Shown: in pieces, positions 1 through 9,485 of the stretch
How positions within the stretch are numbered: position 1 is the stretch's first letter
Layout: each line of letters starts with the position of its first letter
Source of the DNA: Zanthoxylum bungeanum
Taxonomy: Eukaryota; Streptophyta; Magnoliopsida; Sapindales; Rutaceae
DNA length: 64,000 nucleotides
Assembly: GCA_019454045.1 (NCBI GenBank)
Contig: SKCR01033645.1
Span: 1-64,000 of the forward strand
Direction: 5' to 3'
The notes under the pieces: generated by a model
The model's database searches: none
Seen by the model: only the letters and a program-made list of their open reading frames with translations
Told to the model about the DNA's origin: nothing
Program-made: the position numbers and the translations under genes

Positions 1-22
1 AGAGACAGCATTCCAAGAAAAT

Positions 23-280
23 ATGGTGGAGTATGAGCATGAAAATAAAATAAATATAGGTTTTGATAATGAACTTGGTGATTTCAATACATCAACTGGA
101 AAATTGATTGATATAGACTCGATGGATGCTGAACAAGAATCGGATGAACCGATTCTTCAATCAAGCTCAGAAGGGACTATAGAAAATAAAGACAATGATT
201 TATTGATGATGATGATATGGACTAGTGTTCAACATTTATTAAAGAAAAAAATCTTTTTGTTGGACTTATTTATTTGTTAA
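23..280 (+). CDS. Short acidic ORF in CACTA element, partial or decayed
   Basis: An 85-codon open frame, rich in Asp, Glu, Ser and Asn (for example SMDAEQESDEPILQSSSEG), ends at 278-280. No domain is recognised. It could be the acidic C-terminal tail of a CACTA TNP2/TNPD-like transposase whose body lies left of the window. This is inferred only from its position upstream of the second transposase gene in the same orientation. The frame may also be open by chance. Confidence 0.25.
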   Translation: MVEYEHENKINIGFDNELGDFNTSTGKLIDIDSMDAEQESDEPILQSSSEGTIENKDNDLLMMMIWTSVQHLLKKKIFLLDLFIC

Positions 281-384
281 ATAATTAACTATATGTGTCC
301 TTTTAAAAATCATTTTGTTCATGTTATTAATGATGATGATATTATTATTATTATTATAAAAATAGTTTAAAAATAAAAGCAATT

Positions 385-545
385 TACCGACCGAAATATT
401 CGGTCAGAAAAAATGAAATATTACCAACTGATTACTTATTCGGTCGGAAATTTTTTTATTACTGCCATAAAAGCTTTTTTTTTATTTACAGACCGAATTT
501 CCATCGGTAAATTTTACATTTATCGACCGAAGTAATCGGTCAGTA
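385..545. repeat. CACTA subterminal-type repeats (ACCGACCGAA / TTCGGTCGGT)
   Basis: Several copies of a motif close to TTACCGACCGAAATATTCGG occur in both orientations. The same family is densely packed before the CACTA right end at 7180-7555. In En/Spm elements, subterminal repeats of this kind are bound by the TNPA-like protein. An internal position is unusual; it may mark an inter-gene promoter region or a nested related end. Confidence 0.6.
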
Positions 546-977
546 AAAATCCAATATAAAAAACCTTATTCTTCTTCCACGACTCAGTCTCTTTGTTCTC
601 TCTCTCACTTTTTCCATGTAACGATGTATTACAACAAACCACCATCGAAATTGGACCACCAGAGCTCACACAAAACCGTGTGTTGTCACCGAAATCATCA
701 CCTTCGACAAAATTTTTTTAAGTTTATTTGTTAATTTTTTTCTTGAGAAAATAAAATAATAAAAAAAATTATTTGAGGCGTTTGTGGTAGTTGAATTGGT
801 GAAATTTAATAATGTTCTTGTTGTGGCCGAATTGATGTGTTGATGAAATTTTATTATTTGTGTTGTGTTATATTATTGGTAATATGATAAGCATACATTT
901 ATGATGAGCATGTATATGTGTGTGGAGTGGCTGAGAGTTGCAAATGGTAAAATGATTTTAATAAGTGGATGATGGAG
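546..977. other. CACTA interior, no gene recognised
   Basis: After a pyrimidine-rich stretch near 575-620 that resembles a plant 5' leader, this sequence is AT-rich and carries no frame that can be tied to a known family. It may be the start of the second CACTA transcription unit. Confidence 0.3.
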
Positions 978-1154
978 TCCCCAATGGACGTGGTTTGGTG
1001 GTGTAGGGTTCATGATCTCACATTGAGGTATTGGATTCGAATCCAGAGAATGTGTTTCTTGTAAGAGCATGTGACATCCATGTGTTTTACCTGCTCTGCT
1101 TAAGCCCAGAAGGGATGGTTTGACAGCGGGGTTTCCAATGATTCCAAAAAAAAA
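978..1154 (+). mobile_element. SINE copy 1 (tRNA-derived)
   Basis: This 177 bp element has a tRNA-like head with an A-box-like GGTTTGGTGGTGTAGG region and a perfect B box core GGATTCGAATCC near 1031-1042. It ends in an A-rich tail. It is flanked by the perfect 10 bp target-site duplication GATGATGGAG (968-977 and 1155-1164). Two further copies of the same family lie at 7657-7831 (+) and 49515-49693 (-). SINEs are transcribed by RNA polymerase III and mobilised in trans by a LINE. Confidence 0.9.
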
Positions 1155-1375
1155 GATGATGGAGGTGTTATTTGTATATTGGAATTTGCAATGGTCTAAA
1201 CAATATATTAGATTGGATTCACGCATGTTGTGTTAATTATTGATGAGAACATGGCTTTTGTTAAAAATAAAATGGATGATGAAGGTGTTGTTTATATATT
1301 GGACTTTGTAATGCTTTAAGCATTGGATTCACGCATATTGTGGTAATTATTGATGAGAACGTGGCTTTTGTTTCT
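1155..1375 (+). repeat. Tandem duplication, unit about 110 bp
   Basis: Two imperfect copies lie side by side (about 1155-1265 and 1266-1375). They share blocks such as ATTGGATTCACGCAT and TTATTGATGAGAAC. SINE copy 1 inserted at the left edge of the first unit. Confidence 0.6.
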
Positions 1376-1775
1376 TGCATGAGTATGGCCGAATGTTGTT
1401 GAGTTTTGGTGGCATATGGAGTAACGGGAGTATTATAAATTTATTTTGTTAAATATATGTGATTGGTGGTTGGGCCTAAAACGAAGTTTGAAGAAGCATG
1501 AGTTGTGCAATAGATATGTAGGGTTTATTTAAAGTGTTTATTTTGTGTAAAATAAAATCTCAGCATTATTATAGTTATAGAGGAAACTCTGTCAAAATTT
1601 TGGTATATTAAATAAAAAATTTGAAAATGTATTTCAACAGTTTAAGGTAATCTGGGAAATGACTACTTTAAAATCATCTCAATCCCATTTTTCCTCAGTT
1701 GGAAGTTATGAGGCTCCCAATAAAATTAGGGGAGAAAAAAATATCATTTTTGTCATATGGAATCGGTAAGAAAAA

Positions 1776-1855
1776 AAAATCAAATGATTTGGTTGAAGTT
1801 TACTTCAATTAAATGAAAAAATCAAACGATTTGGTTGAAGTTTACTTCAATTAAA
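1776..1855 (+). repeat. 40 bp direct tandem duplication
   Basis: Two nearly identical copies of a 40 bp unit containing TTGGTTGAAGTTTACTTC lie within the CACTA interior. Confidence 0.75.
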
Positions 1856-2560
1856 CTTAATGTTAAGATATAAAAAGTTGAAATTTTTTTTTGATGAACT
1901 ATTGTAATTGTAGACGCTGGATTTCACCCGAGGTCCACAATCGAGAATTTGTAGTTGGGGGCGCTAGCGATCCTGCAAAACAAAGGTAGAGTGAGCGTGG
2001 GGGTTACTGCCCACCGGTGTGGTGGGTGTCGTAGGCACTCCGACGCCCAAGTCAGTGATAGAATTATAGAAGTAGTAGAAGGAAGGTCAAGGTCAGATGT
2101 TACCATGATCTCCGTAAGCTGCCGTGAGGGCGGTGAACGAAAGGTGTTATGAGCTTGAATGAGAATATTCTAAAGCTGTGAGTTGGAGAGCTAGAAGTCG
2201 AATCCCCTTTCCTCTTGGAGCCTTGTTCCTTATATATTCATGCTATAGAAACGTGTGCCTCTTTTGATTAATCGTCCGTTTGGATCATGGTAACAGTCAA
2301 CTTTATGAGGAGCTTTTACTGTGTTGTAGGTTGGAACGGATGGGTGGTGAATGACATTTATGAGCCTGGGCGTTATGTGGATTGAAGTAGGGTGAGCCCC
2401 GTTTATGCTTTGAGCACGTGACGTCTTACTGGGCTTGGGCTTGGGCTGATGAATCTCTAGGCCTCTATACACTTTAAACATTAGGGCTTCCTTTTGAGGT
2501 AGAAGCTTGGGCTTGAAGTAAAAGGACGAAATTGCCCCTGGACCAAATTTGGCCCATACA

Positions 2561-2685
2561 GTTTGTCCCCTACTCTCTAAGTCAATGAGTCATTGGCTTG
2601 GAGAGTACTTAACGCATGGGTCGCCTGGGACAATGCCATATTATGTTGGTGTATTCGAGCGTTGATGCCGCCTACTGATTGAACC
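2561..2685 (-). other. PPT-proximal spacer of the nested LTR element
   Basis: Unique sequence between the polypurine tract and the first minisatellite. No coding potential was recognised. Confidence 0.5.
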
Positions 2686-2689
2686 AAAC

Positions 2690-3590
2690 GAATGTCAAGT
2701 TATCAACTTGAGTCTATAAGATCCATTGGGGAAGTACCCGGTCGACCGAACTAGATGATGGTCGGGATAACGAACTTGACTCTACCAGAGCCATTGGGGA
2801 AGTACCCAAGTGATTAAACCAGATGAAGGTCAGGAAATAAGTTATACGATATGTGTATACAACTTGACCCGACATGAGTCCAATGGGGATGTCCCCGATC
2901 GACTAGATTTGATGAGACCAGGAAGTTATAAGTCATACGACATGTGTAATCCATGTCTATAACCTGACTCGACATGAGTCCATGGGGGATGTCCCCGGTC
3001 AACTGAACTAGATGAAGGTTTAGGAGTTGTTTCACACGACATTGTCGTATGAACTGTAGGAATTCTATGTCTTCATTTGACTCGACATGAGTCCACGGGG
3101 GATTTCCCCGGTCTACTGAACCAGATGAAGGTTCATGAGTTATTTCACACGACGTTATCGTATGGACTGTAGGAAGTCCATGTCTTCATTTGACTCGACA
3201 TGAGTTCATGGGGGATGTCCCCGATCGACTGAACGAGATGAAAGTTCAGAAGTTATTTCATACGACATTGTCGTATGAACTATAGGGAGTTCATGTCTTC
3301 ATTTGACTCGACATGAGTTCATGGAGGATGTCCATGGTCGACTGAACGAGATGAAAGTTTAGGAGTTATTTCATACGACATTGTCGTATGAACTATAGGG
3401 AGTTCATGTCTTCATTTGACTCGACATGAGTCCATGGGGGATGTCCCCGGTCGACTGAACCAGATGAAGGTTCAGGAGTTATTTCACACGATATTTTCGT
3501 ATGGACTGTAGGAAGTCTATGTCTTCATTTAACTCGACATGAGTCCATTGAGGATGTCCCCAGTCGACTGAACCAGATGAAGGTCATGAT
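2690..3590 (-). repeat. Minisatellite 1, unit about 113 bp
   Basis: Recurrent blocks CTCGACATGAGTCCA, GGGGGATGTCCCCGGTCGACTGAA and TTCACACGACATTGTCGTATG recur about every 113 bp (for example near 2968, 3081, 3194, 3307, 3420, 3533). Each unit contains short inverted repeats such as GGGGATGTCCCC and ACGACATTGTCGT, so the RNA would form regularly spaced hairpins. Confidence 0.8.
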
Positions 3591-4885
3591 AATCCCCATA
3601 CTACGGGTCGAAGAACCATATGAGTCTTCAATGTCTTTTGGACCAGATGAATGTCTATGAAAGTCTTCACTCTACATACCTGATGAAGGTCAAAGAGTCT
3701 TTCCTTATCATACTACTAGACCTGATGAAGGTCATCACACATTCTCCTGATGAGGGTCCATGTGACTACGGTCGTATGGACCTGTCGAATGGACTTGATA
3801 AAAGTCCAAGAAGGTCATCACTTCTCACTCTACTAGACCTAGAAAAGGTCAATGTGGGTTCTCATTCCTCATTCTACAAGACCTGACAAAGGTCAATGAG
3901 GGTATAATTCATCATTCTACAAGACCTGACAAAAGTCAATGAGGGTATAATTCCTCATTCTACATGACTTGTAGTCTGAGACCATGTCGTCTGAACACCA
4001 TGAGACTACGGTCGAATGAACCTGATGAAGGTCCATGAGGGTTCTCATTCCTCATTCTACAAGACCTGACAAAAGTCTATGAGGATATAATTCCTCATTC
4101 TACAAGACCTAACAAAAGTCAATGAGGGTATAATTCCTCATTCTATAGGACTTGTATTCTGAGACCATGTCGTCTGAACACCATGAGACTACGGTCGAAT
4201 GAACCTGATGAAGGTCCATGAGGGTTCTCATTCCTCATTCTACAAGACCTGACAAAGGTCTATGAGGATATAATTCCTCATTCTACAAGACCTGACAAAA
4301 GTCAATGAGGGTATAATTCCTCATTCTACAAGACTTGTAGTCTGAGACCATGTCGTCTGAACACGATGAGACTACGGTCGAATGAACCTGATGAAGGTCC
4401 ATGAGGGTTCTCATTCCTCATTCTACATGACCTGACAAAGGTCTATGAGGATATAATTCCTCATTCTACAGGATTTGTCAAAAGTCAATGAGGGTATAAT
4501 TCCTCATTCTACAAGACTTGTAGTCTGAGACCATGTCGTCTGAAGACCATGAGACTACGGTCGAATGAATCTGATGAAGGTCCATGAGGGTTCTCATTCC
4601 TCATTCTACAAGACCTGACAAAGTTCAATGATGATATAATTCCTCATTCTACAAGACTTCTAGTCTGAGACCATGTCGTCTGAAGACCATGAGACTACGG
4701 TCGAATGAACCTGATGAAGGTCCATGAGGGTTCTTATTCCTCATTCTACAAGACCTGACAAGGGTCAATGAGGATATAATTCCTCATTCTACAAGACTTG
4801 TACTCTGAGACCATGTCGTCTGAAGACCATGAGACTACGGTCGAATGAACCTGATGAAGGTCCATGAGAGTTCTCATTCCTCATT
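3591..4885 (-). repeat. Minisatellite 2, higher-order unit about 175-185 bp with 137 bp variants
   Basis: The block GACTACGGTCGAATGAACC recurs near 4010, 4190, 4370, 4552, 4690 and 4826. Inside each unit is a shorter repeat of about 45 bp containing TTCCTCATTCTACAAGACCTG. Later units have lost one of these sub-repeats, which explains the shorter period. Motifs such as GACCTGACAAAGGTC are small inverted repeats. Confidence 0.8.
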
Positions 4886-4889
4886 TTAC

Positions 4890-5205
4890 AAGACCATATA
4901 TGTAGTGTCGAATGAGATCTTTAACAAGTGTCAAGCTTCACACGTGTAGTGTTGAATGAGATATCATCCTCATGCTGTGTCTCCATACATGTAGTGTCGA
5001 GTGGGATATCATTGCCAAGTCTGGTAATGTCGACTGAGATATTATCACCCCATACATGTAGTGTCGAGTGGGATATCTTAATACCAATTCTCCATACATG
5101 TAGTGTCGAGTGGGATATCTTTGCCAAGTCTGGTAATGTCGATTGGGATATTATCACCTCATACATGTAGTGTCGAGTGGGATATCCTAAATACCAATTC
5201 TCCCG
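4890..5205 (-). repeat. Minisatellite 3, unit built on ATACATGTAGTGTCGAGTGGGATATC
   Basis: Five or six imperfect copies of a block around CATGTAGTGTCGAGTGGGAT occur at spacings of about 45-65 bp next to the primer binding site. They create frames open on both strands with repetitive translations (CSVEWDI repeated), which I do not regard as genes. Confidence 0.75.
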
Positions 5206-5952
5206 AGGTGGGCGCCAAATTATAGACGCTGGATTTCGCTCGAGGTCCAAAATCGAGAATTTGTAGTTGGGGGCGCTAGCGATCCTGCAAAACAAAGGTA
5301 GAGTGAGCGTGGAGGTTACTGCCCACCGGTGTGGTGGGTGTCGTAGGCACTCCGACGCCCAAGTCAGTGATAGAATTATAGAAGTAGTAGAAGGAAGGTC
5401 AAGGTCAGATGTTACCATGATCTCCGTAAGCTACCGTGAGGGCGGTGAACGAAAGGTGTTATGAGCTTGAATGAGAATATTCTAAAGCTGTGAGTTGGAG
5501 AGCTAGAAGTCGAATCCCCTTTCCTCTTGGAGCCTTGTTCCTTATATATTCATGCTATAGTAACATGTGCCTCTTTTGATTAATCGTCCGTTTGGATCAT
5601 GATAACAGTCAACTTTATGAGGAGCTTTTACTGTGTTGTAGGTTGGAACGGATGGGTGGTGAATGACATTTATGAGCCTGGGCGTTATGTGGATTGAAGT
5701 AGGGTGAGCCCCGTTTATGCTTTGAGCACGTGACGTCTTACTGGGCTTGGGCTTGGGCTGATGAATCTCTAGGCCTCTATACACTTTAAACATTAGGGCT
5801 TCCTTTTGAGGTAGAAGCTTGGGCCTGGAGTAAAAGGACGAAATTGCCCCTGGACCAAATTTGGCCCATACAGTAATCACATTAATGTTACTATAAAGTT
5901 AGTTTAATTACAATTAATTTTTTCATTCTTGTTCTAATTATATTCTTACAGA

Positions 5953-7062
5953 TATGGCTAGATGTACCGACATAGGTCTCCTCAGTTGGGGTAGATCTAC
6001 ATTTGGTAGGTCTATTAGGACTCATGATAGTGAGATTGGTCCCAACTTGGAGCAGCCTCAGACTTAGTTAAAATATTTATAGTTCAAATATAATATTCAT
6101 AAGTTAATTTAATTATTATGCAAAAATAGTTTTGGTGGGAGGAGGCAATTAATGTCATGATGCGTACTGCATGGGAGAAGAATGAGGTCGTTCCGTAAAA
6201 AGATATGTTGAACGAGATTAAGCAAAGAGCGAAGCAACCATGTTTCATAGACGATCCGCTATGGAATAATTTAAAGCAATACTGGGAATCTTCTGACTTT
6301 CATGTACATTCAGAAGCGGCCTCCCATAGCCGACGACGTTTCGCCATCAAATGAACAGAAATGGTCAGGCATACGGGAGGAACTAGATCGTATTACGACA
6401 ATGATCGCCATCTTGTAAATATATAAATTGCAAGTAATAAATATTTCATTGAATTACGTTTTAATTTTTTTAAAGTTAATTACTATTACGTTGTTTACAA
6501 ATGGATAGGAGAAACAACTGGGCCGTCAACCCAGTGCATTTAAGCTTTCGTGCATACACACATGAAGAAGAATGACAAACACACGTTCGTTGATCAACGA
6601 TCTAAGGACTTGCATGTAAGGTTTTATATATGTTTATGTTCAGTTGTATTTTTTATTTATATAATTTTAAATTTTTTATTACGGTCTAACGTGAATTACA
6701 TTTCTCAGAGGATAGCTATATAGCTGTTCGGGACCAACTGCTCCAGACTGGGGAGCCGATAGATGAGGGTCAACTGTTTATTGAGTTTTCTGGAGGGGAG
6801 AAGAAGAAACATGTCTACGGTCAGGGTTTACAGTATGTACCTGAAGGTAGTTCCTCATCTTTTGCTGCAACGGCTCCACAGGCGGTAATGCAAGAGGAAA
6901 TCACTATGCCAAGACAATAGATGCAGTTGTAATAGGAGCAGATGTGGAAACAGCAGGAGCAGATGCAAAAACAGCTGAAGCAGGTCTTACTAGCTCTTCG
7001 GTTGATGTAGCGACAGATGCAGTTGCCTCCTGATGGTCCTCCTCCTCCTAGTGTGTAATACA
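5953..7062 (+). pseudogene. En/Spm-type plant transposase (Ptta/TNPA-like), decayed
   Basis: Conceptual translation in scattered exons shows the hallmarks of the plant transposase Ptta/En/Spm family (Transposase_24). These are a region ending DDPLWNNLKQYWESSDF (about 6247-6301), then SRRRFAIK followed by RHTGGTRSYYDND (about 6325-6405; the family has a conserved HTGGS/T core), then FVDQRSKDLH (about 6587-6615), and an exon ending with KKKHVYGQGLQYVPEG (about 6800-6847). In-frame stops (for example in GTTCCGTAAAAAG near 6193) and breaks mean it is not functional as read. Putative introns separate the blocks at about 6066-6130, 6420-6500 and 6616-6708. It lies directly before the right terminus, as TNPA does in En/Spm. 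The LTR element at 1909-5872 inserted just upstream. Confidence 0.75.
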
Positions 7063-7174
7063 TTTTGTTTAATGTGATACATTACAATAATGTAATTTTA
7101 TTATTTTACATTTATTAATTTATTAATAAAATATAATTTAATTGAAAAAATAAAATAAAAATTATATTATATAA

Positions 7175-7564
7175 TATAATTATCGACCGAATATTTAGTC
7201 GGTAAAAATGTATAAAATTTACCGACGGAATAATATTTTATCGGTAAATTCAAGGACTAAGCGACCGTTATTTCGGTCGATAAAGTATATATTTACCGAT
7301 CTAAATTCATATATTTAACATACCGATTATTTTTCATATTCTGTCGGTAACCAGTCGGTAATAATACCAACAAAAAATATATTTGGTCGGTAATAGGTCG
7401 AAAAAATTACCGTCTAAATATATTCGATCGGTATTCGTTTACCGACATGCCAAGTACCGATATAATATTTCAGTCGGTAATCGATCGATAATATAATATA
7501 CTGATCGAAATATATTTTTTACCGACCAAATATTCGGTCGATAATTTACCGTTTTCTTATAGTG
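7175..7564. repeat. CACTA right subterminal repeat region and terminal inverted repeat
   Basis: About a dozen degenerate copies of ACCGACCGAATATTCGGTCGGTAA-like words occur in both orientations, ending with GTTTTCTTATAGTG at 7551-7564. This is the cis-acting end bound by transposase in CACTA elements. Confidence 0.85.
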
Positions 7565-7656
7565 ATTGATCCTAATGATAAAGATCATTCTTAGTCAAAT
7601 AAATATGGCTGAAATCAATACCATTATAGCATTTATATATGACAAGTATCATAGTC

Positions 7657-7831
7657 GTCCTCAAGGGGCGTGACTTGGTGTTGTAGGGTTCAGGATCTCA
7701 CCTTAAGGTTATGAGTTCGAATTCAGGGAGCGCGTTTCTTGTAAGAGTCTGAGATAGTCGGAGATTTTAGTTGTTCCACTTAAGCTTAGAAGCGACGGTT
7801 TGACTGTGGAGTTTCCAACCATTCAAAAAAA
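7657..7831 (+). mobile_element. SINE copy 2 (tRNA-derived)
   Basis: This 175 bp element begins GTCCTCAAGGGGCGTGAC, has a B-box-like GAGTTCGAATTC (about 7709-7720) and ends in an A tract. The flanking duplications AAGTATCATAGTC (7644-7656) and AAGTATGATAGTC (7832-7844) differ at one base. Its head is almost identical to that of copy 3. Confidence 0.88.
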
Positions 7832-8484
7832 AAGTATGATAGTCATTATGAATACAAAGATGGAAAGAATCGTGTCCATTACAAAATGATCAATGTTGAA
7901 TTAATTATAATTGTAACATCCCCGATCTGGGAGATATTACCGGCATGGGATAGCTGTACTAACCTCATTAGCCTCTGACTTCCCAACTGTATTCTAAGCC
8001 ATTTAAATGCAATATCATGCATGGAGACTATAACCCAACTTATCGATATAAAATACTTTTGTTTCTCATAACAGTATTCTCAAAATACTTTTCTTTACAT
8101 ACATTAACAGACACTCATAATGACTTATACTACACTAGTGTATACATGCAACTTTACTTTGACTCTGACTGGACTCTCTTATGCTATCTGACTCTGTGCT
8201 AGTGGACTCCATACCCAGTGACTACATCAGTATCCGTCCTCCCGAGCTCGTCCTCCGAGAAACCTGCAAGACACAAAGACTGAGGTGGGGGTTAGATCGA
8301 TATACGATCTAAGTGATTTGACAAAAAACTGAAAACTAATATGAAAACTTTTTAGTTTCAAAATCTAGGTTCCAAAACATCTTTTATGTGAAAAACTCTG
8401 CTTCTGAAAACTTTCTTGAAAACCATACTTTTCTTTTATCTGAAAACATTTTTCTGAAAACTTCTGAAAAAGATATCTCTGGTG

Positions 8485-8725
8485 CTCTACATCCAGGAAA
8501 ACGACCCAACTGGACGTGTCCAGGAATACTCAACCGGGTCTCTGAAACTGATGCTGCTCTACGTCCAGGAAAACGACTCAACTGGACGTTGTGCTCTACG
8601 CCCAGGAAAACGACTCAACTGGGTGTCTCTGAAACTGATGGTGCTCTATGCCAAGGAAAACGACTCAACTGGGCATCTCTGAAAATGGTGGTCTACGCCC
8701 AGGAAAACGACTCAAATGGACGTAG
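8485..8725 (-). repeat. Stem-loop array in solo LTR (five units)
   Basis: Five units share the 13-base loop GAAAACGACTCAA (or a close variant) between complementary arms. Examples are ACGTCCAG/CTGGACGT (8561-8568 / 8582-8589), ACGCCCAG/CTGGGTGT (8598-8605 / 8619-8626) and ATGCCAAG/CTGGGCAT (8648-8655 / 8669-8676). Spacers contain GTCTCTGAAACTGATG. The arm sequences change between units while largely keeping complementarity. Confidence 0.75.
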
Positions 8726-9359
8726 CCACAAACTAGAACTGGGGGTGCGGATCTATGTTACCACCCAAGCTCTGAACTAGAGTCCAAGTACACGATCCTA
8801 TGCCGTCATCCTGGCTCTACATGTGCACATGTCCTTTGTATCCGTCAATTCCAACTGTATCTCAAGTTACATACTGGGGTGAGTTTTTACCTCATGCCCC
8901 GAAAACATGAAAATCATATTTTAAAGCTTAAAACTGTAAACAACGTTTTCTGAAAATCTTTTACTTTCTCAAACATAAATGTATATAAAATAACTGCAAA
9001 TAAATTCTTATAACGCCCTAAAGCGTGAAAATTTAAGTCTAAAACAATGATAACGAAATAAAAATCAGTTTAGAAGAAAAGTGTCCACTCACTGTGTTTG
9101 AGTCTGGCTGGCACTGGATCTTTGGTCGAAGGAGAATGTGGTTCCTGTAGATAACCTATGATCGGAACTTAATTAGAATCAATGTAGTAAAATAACCCCG
9201 ATACTTTTAATACTTAAAGATTCATTCGTAACATATACGCAAGGCTTATGATGATCATAATTTGATATAGGATGTGTGTATAAACTGATACGAGACCCTA
9301 AGGGTGGCCTCTAACGTGCTAGGGCAGAACTGGGGTGTTTAAAACTGATTTGGTGCACT

Positions 9360-9485
9360 CTACGCCTCGCGTCGCGACGCGCAGCGTTCTGAAATCCGAT
9401 AGTCGCGACGCGCAGCGTTCTGAAATCCGATAGTCATTTTGTTCTTACGTCGTGACGCGCTATTCCTTCTTGCATCGCGACGCAT
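9360..9485 (-). repeat. CGTCGCGACGC motif cluster
   Basis: This CG-rich patch in an AT-rich LTR contains GCGTCGCGACGCGCAGCG, a second TCGCGACGCGCAGCG, ACGTCGTGACGCG and GCATCGCGACGCA, which are variants of the palindrome CGTCGCGACG. The same cluster is present at the homologous place in the LTRs at 34465-34640 and 40950-41130. Confidence 0.7.

Larger units (their letters stand above)
1909..5872 (-). mobile_element. Non-coding LTR retrotransposon (LARD/TRIM-like) nested in the CACTA
   Basis: Two LTRs of exactly 652 bp (1909-2560 and 5221-5872) are flanked by the perfect target duplication GTAAT (1904-1908 and 5873-5877). The element reads on the minus strand. Next to the right-hand LTR (its 5' LTR) is a primer-binding-site-like ATTTGGCGCCCACC (complement of about 5207-5220). 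Next to the left-hand LTR is a purine-rich tract (minus-strand AGAGAGTAGGGGAC, about 2563-2577). I count about 11 differences between the LTRs (about 1.7%), mostly transitions, so insertion is recent. The 2.66 kb interior has no gag or pol; it is made of three successive minisatellites. Open frames inside it (for example 4921-5418 -, 4928-5170 +) are by-products of the repeats. It must be mobilised in trans. Confidence 0.9.
1..7564 (+). mobile_element. CACTA (En/Spm) DNA transposon, 3' portion
   Basis: The right end reads GTTTTCTTATAGTG (7551-7564), the reverse complement of a CACTATAAGAAAAC terminal inverted repeat, which is diagnostic for CACTA elements. It is preceded by about 380 bp of subterminal repeats of the type TTACCGACCGAATATTCGG in both orientations, and by a decayed En/Spm-type transposase gene on the + strand. 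The 5' end lies outside the window, so the 3 bp target duplication cannot be checked. The element is interrupted by a SINE (978-1154) and a 4.0 kb LTR element (1909-5872). The distance from the left edge assumes that bases 1-1900 belong to the same CACTA. The same subterminal-type repeat occurs at 385-545, which supports that. Confidence 0.8.

Noticed and set aside
1031..1042. tRNA gene suggested by a perfect B box
   Set aside because: No cloverleaf or anticodon arm can be formed. It is the head of a SINE with target duplications.
2690..5205. Regular repeats with spacers, CRISPR-like at first sight
   Set aside because: Units are long, contiguous and graded, spacers are themselves repeats, and they lie between LTRs with a PBS and PPT in a plant genome.
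4921..5418. 165-codon minus frame and 80-codon plus frame at the LTR/minisatellite border
   Set aside because: Both arise from repeated units and LTR sequence. The translations are repetitive and have no domain.
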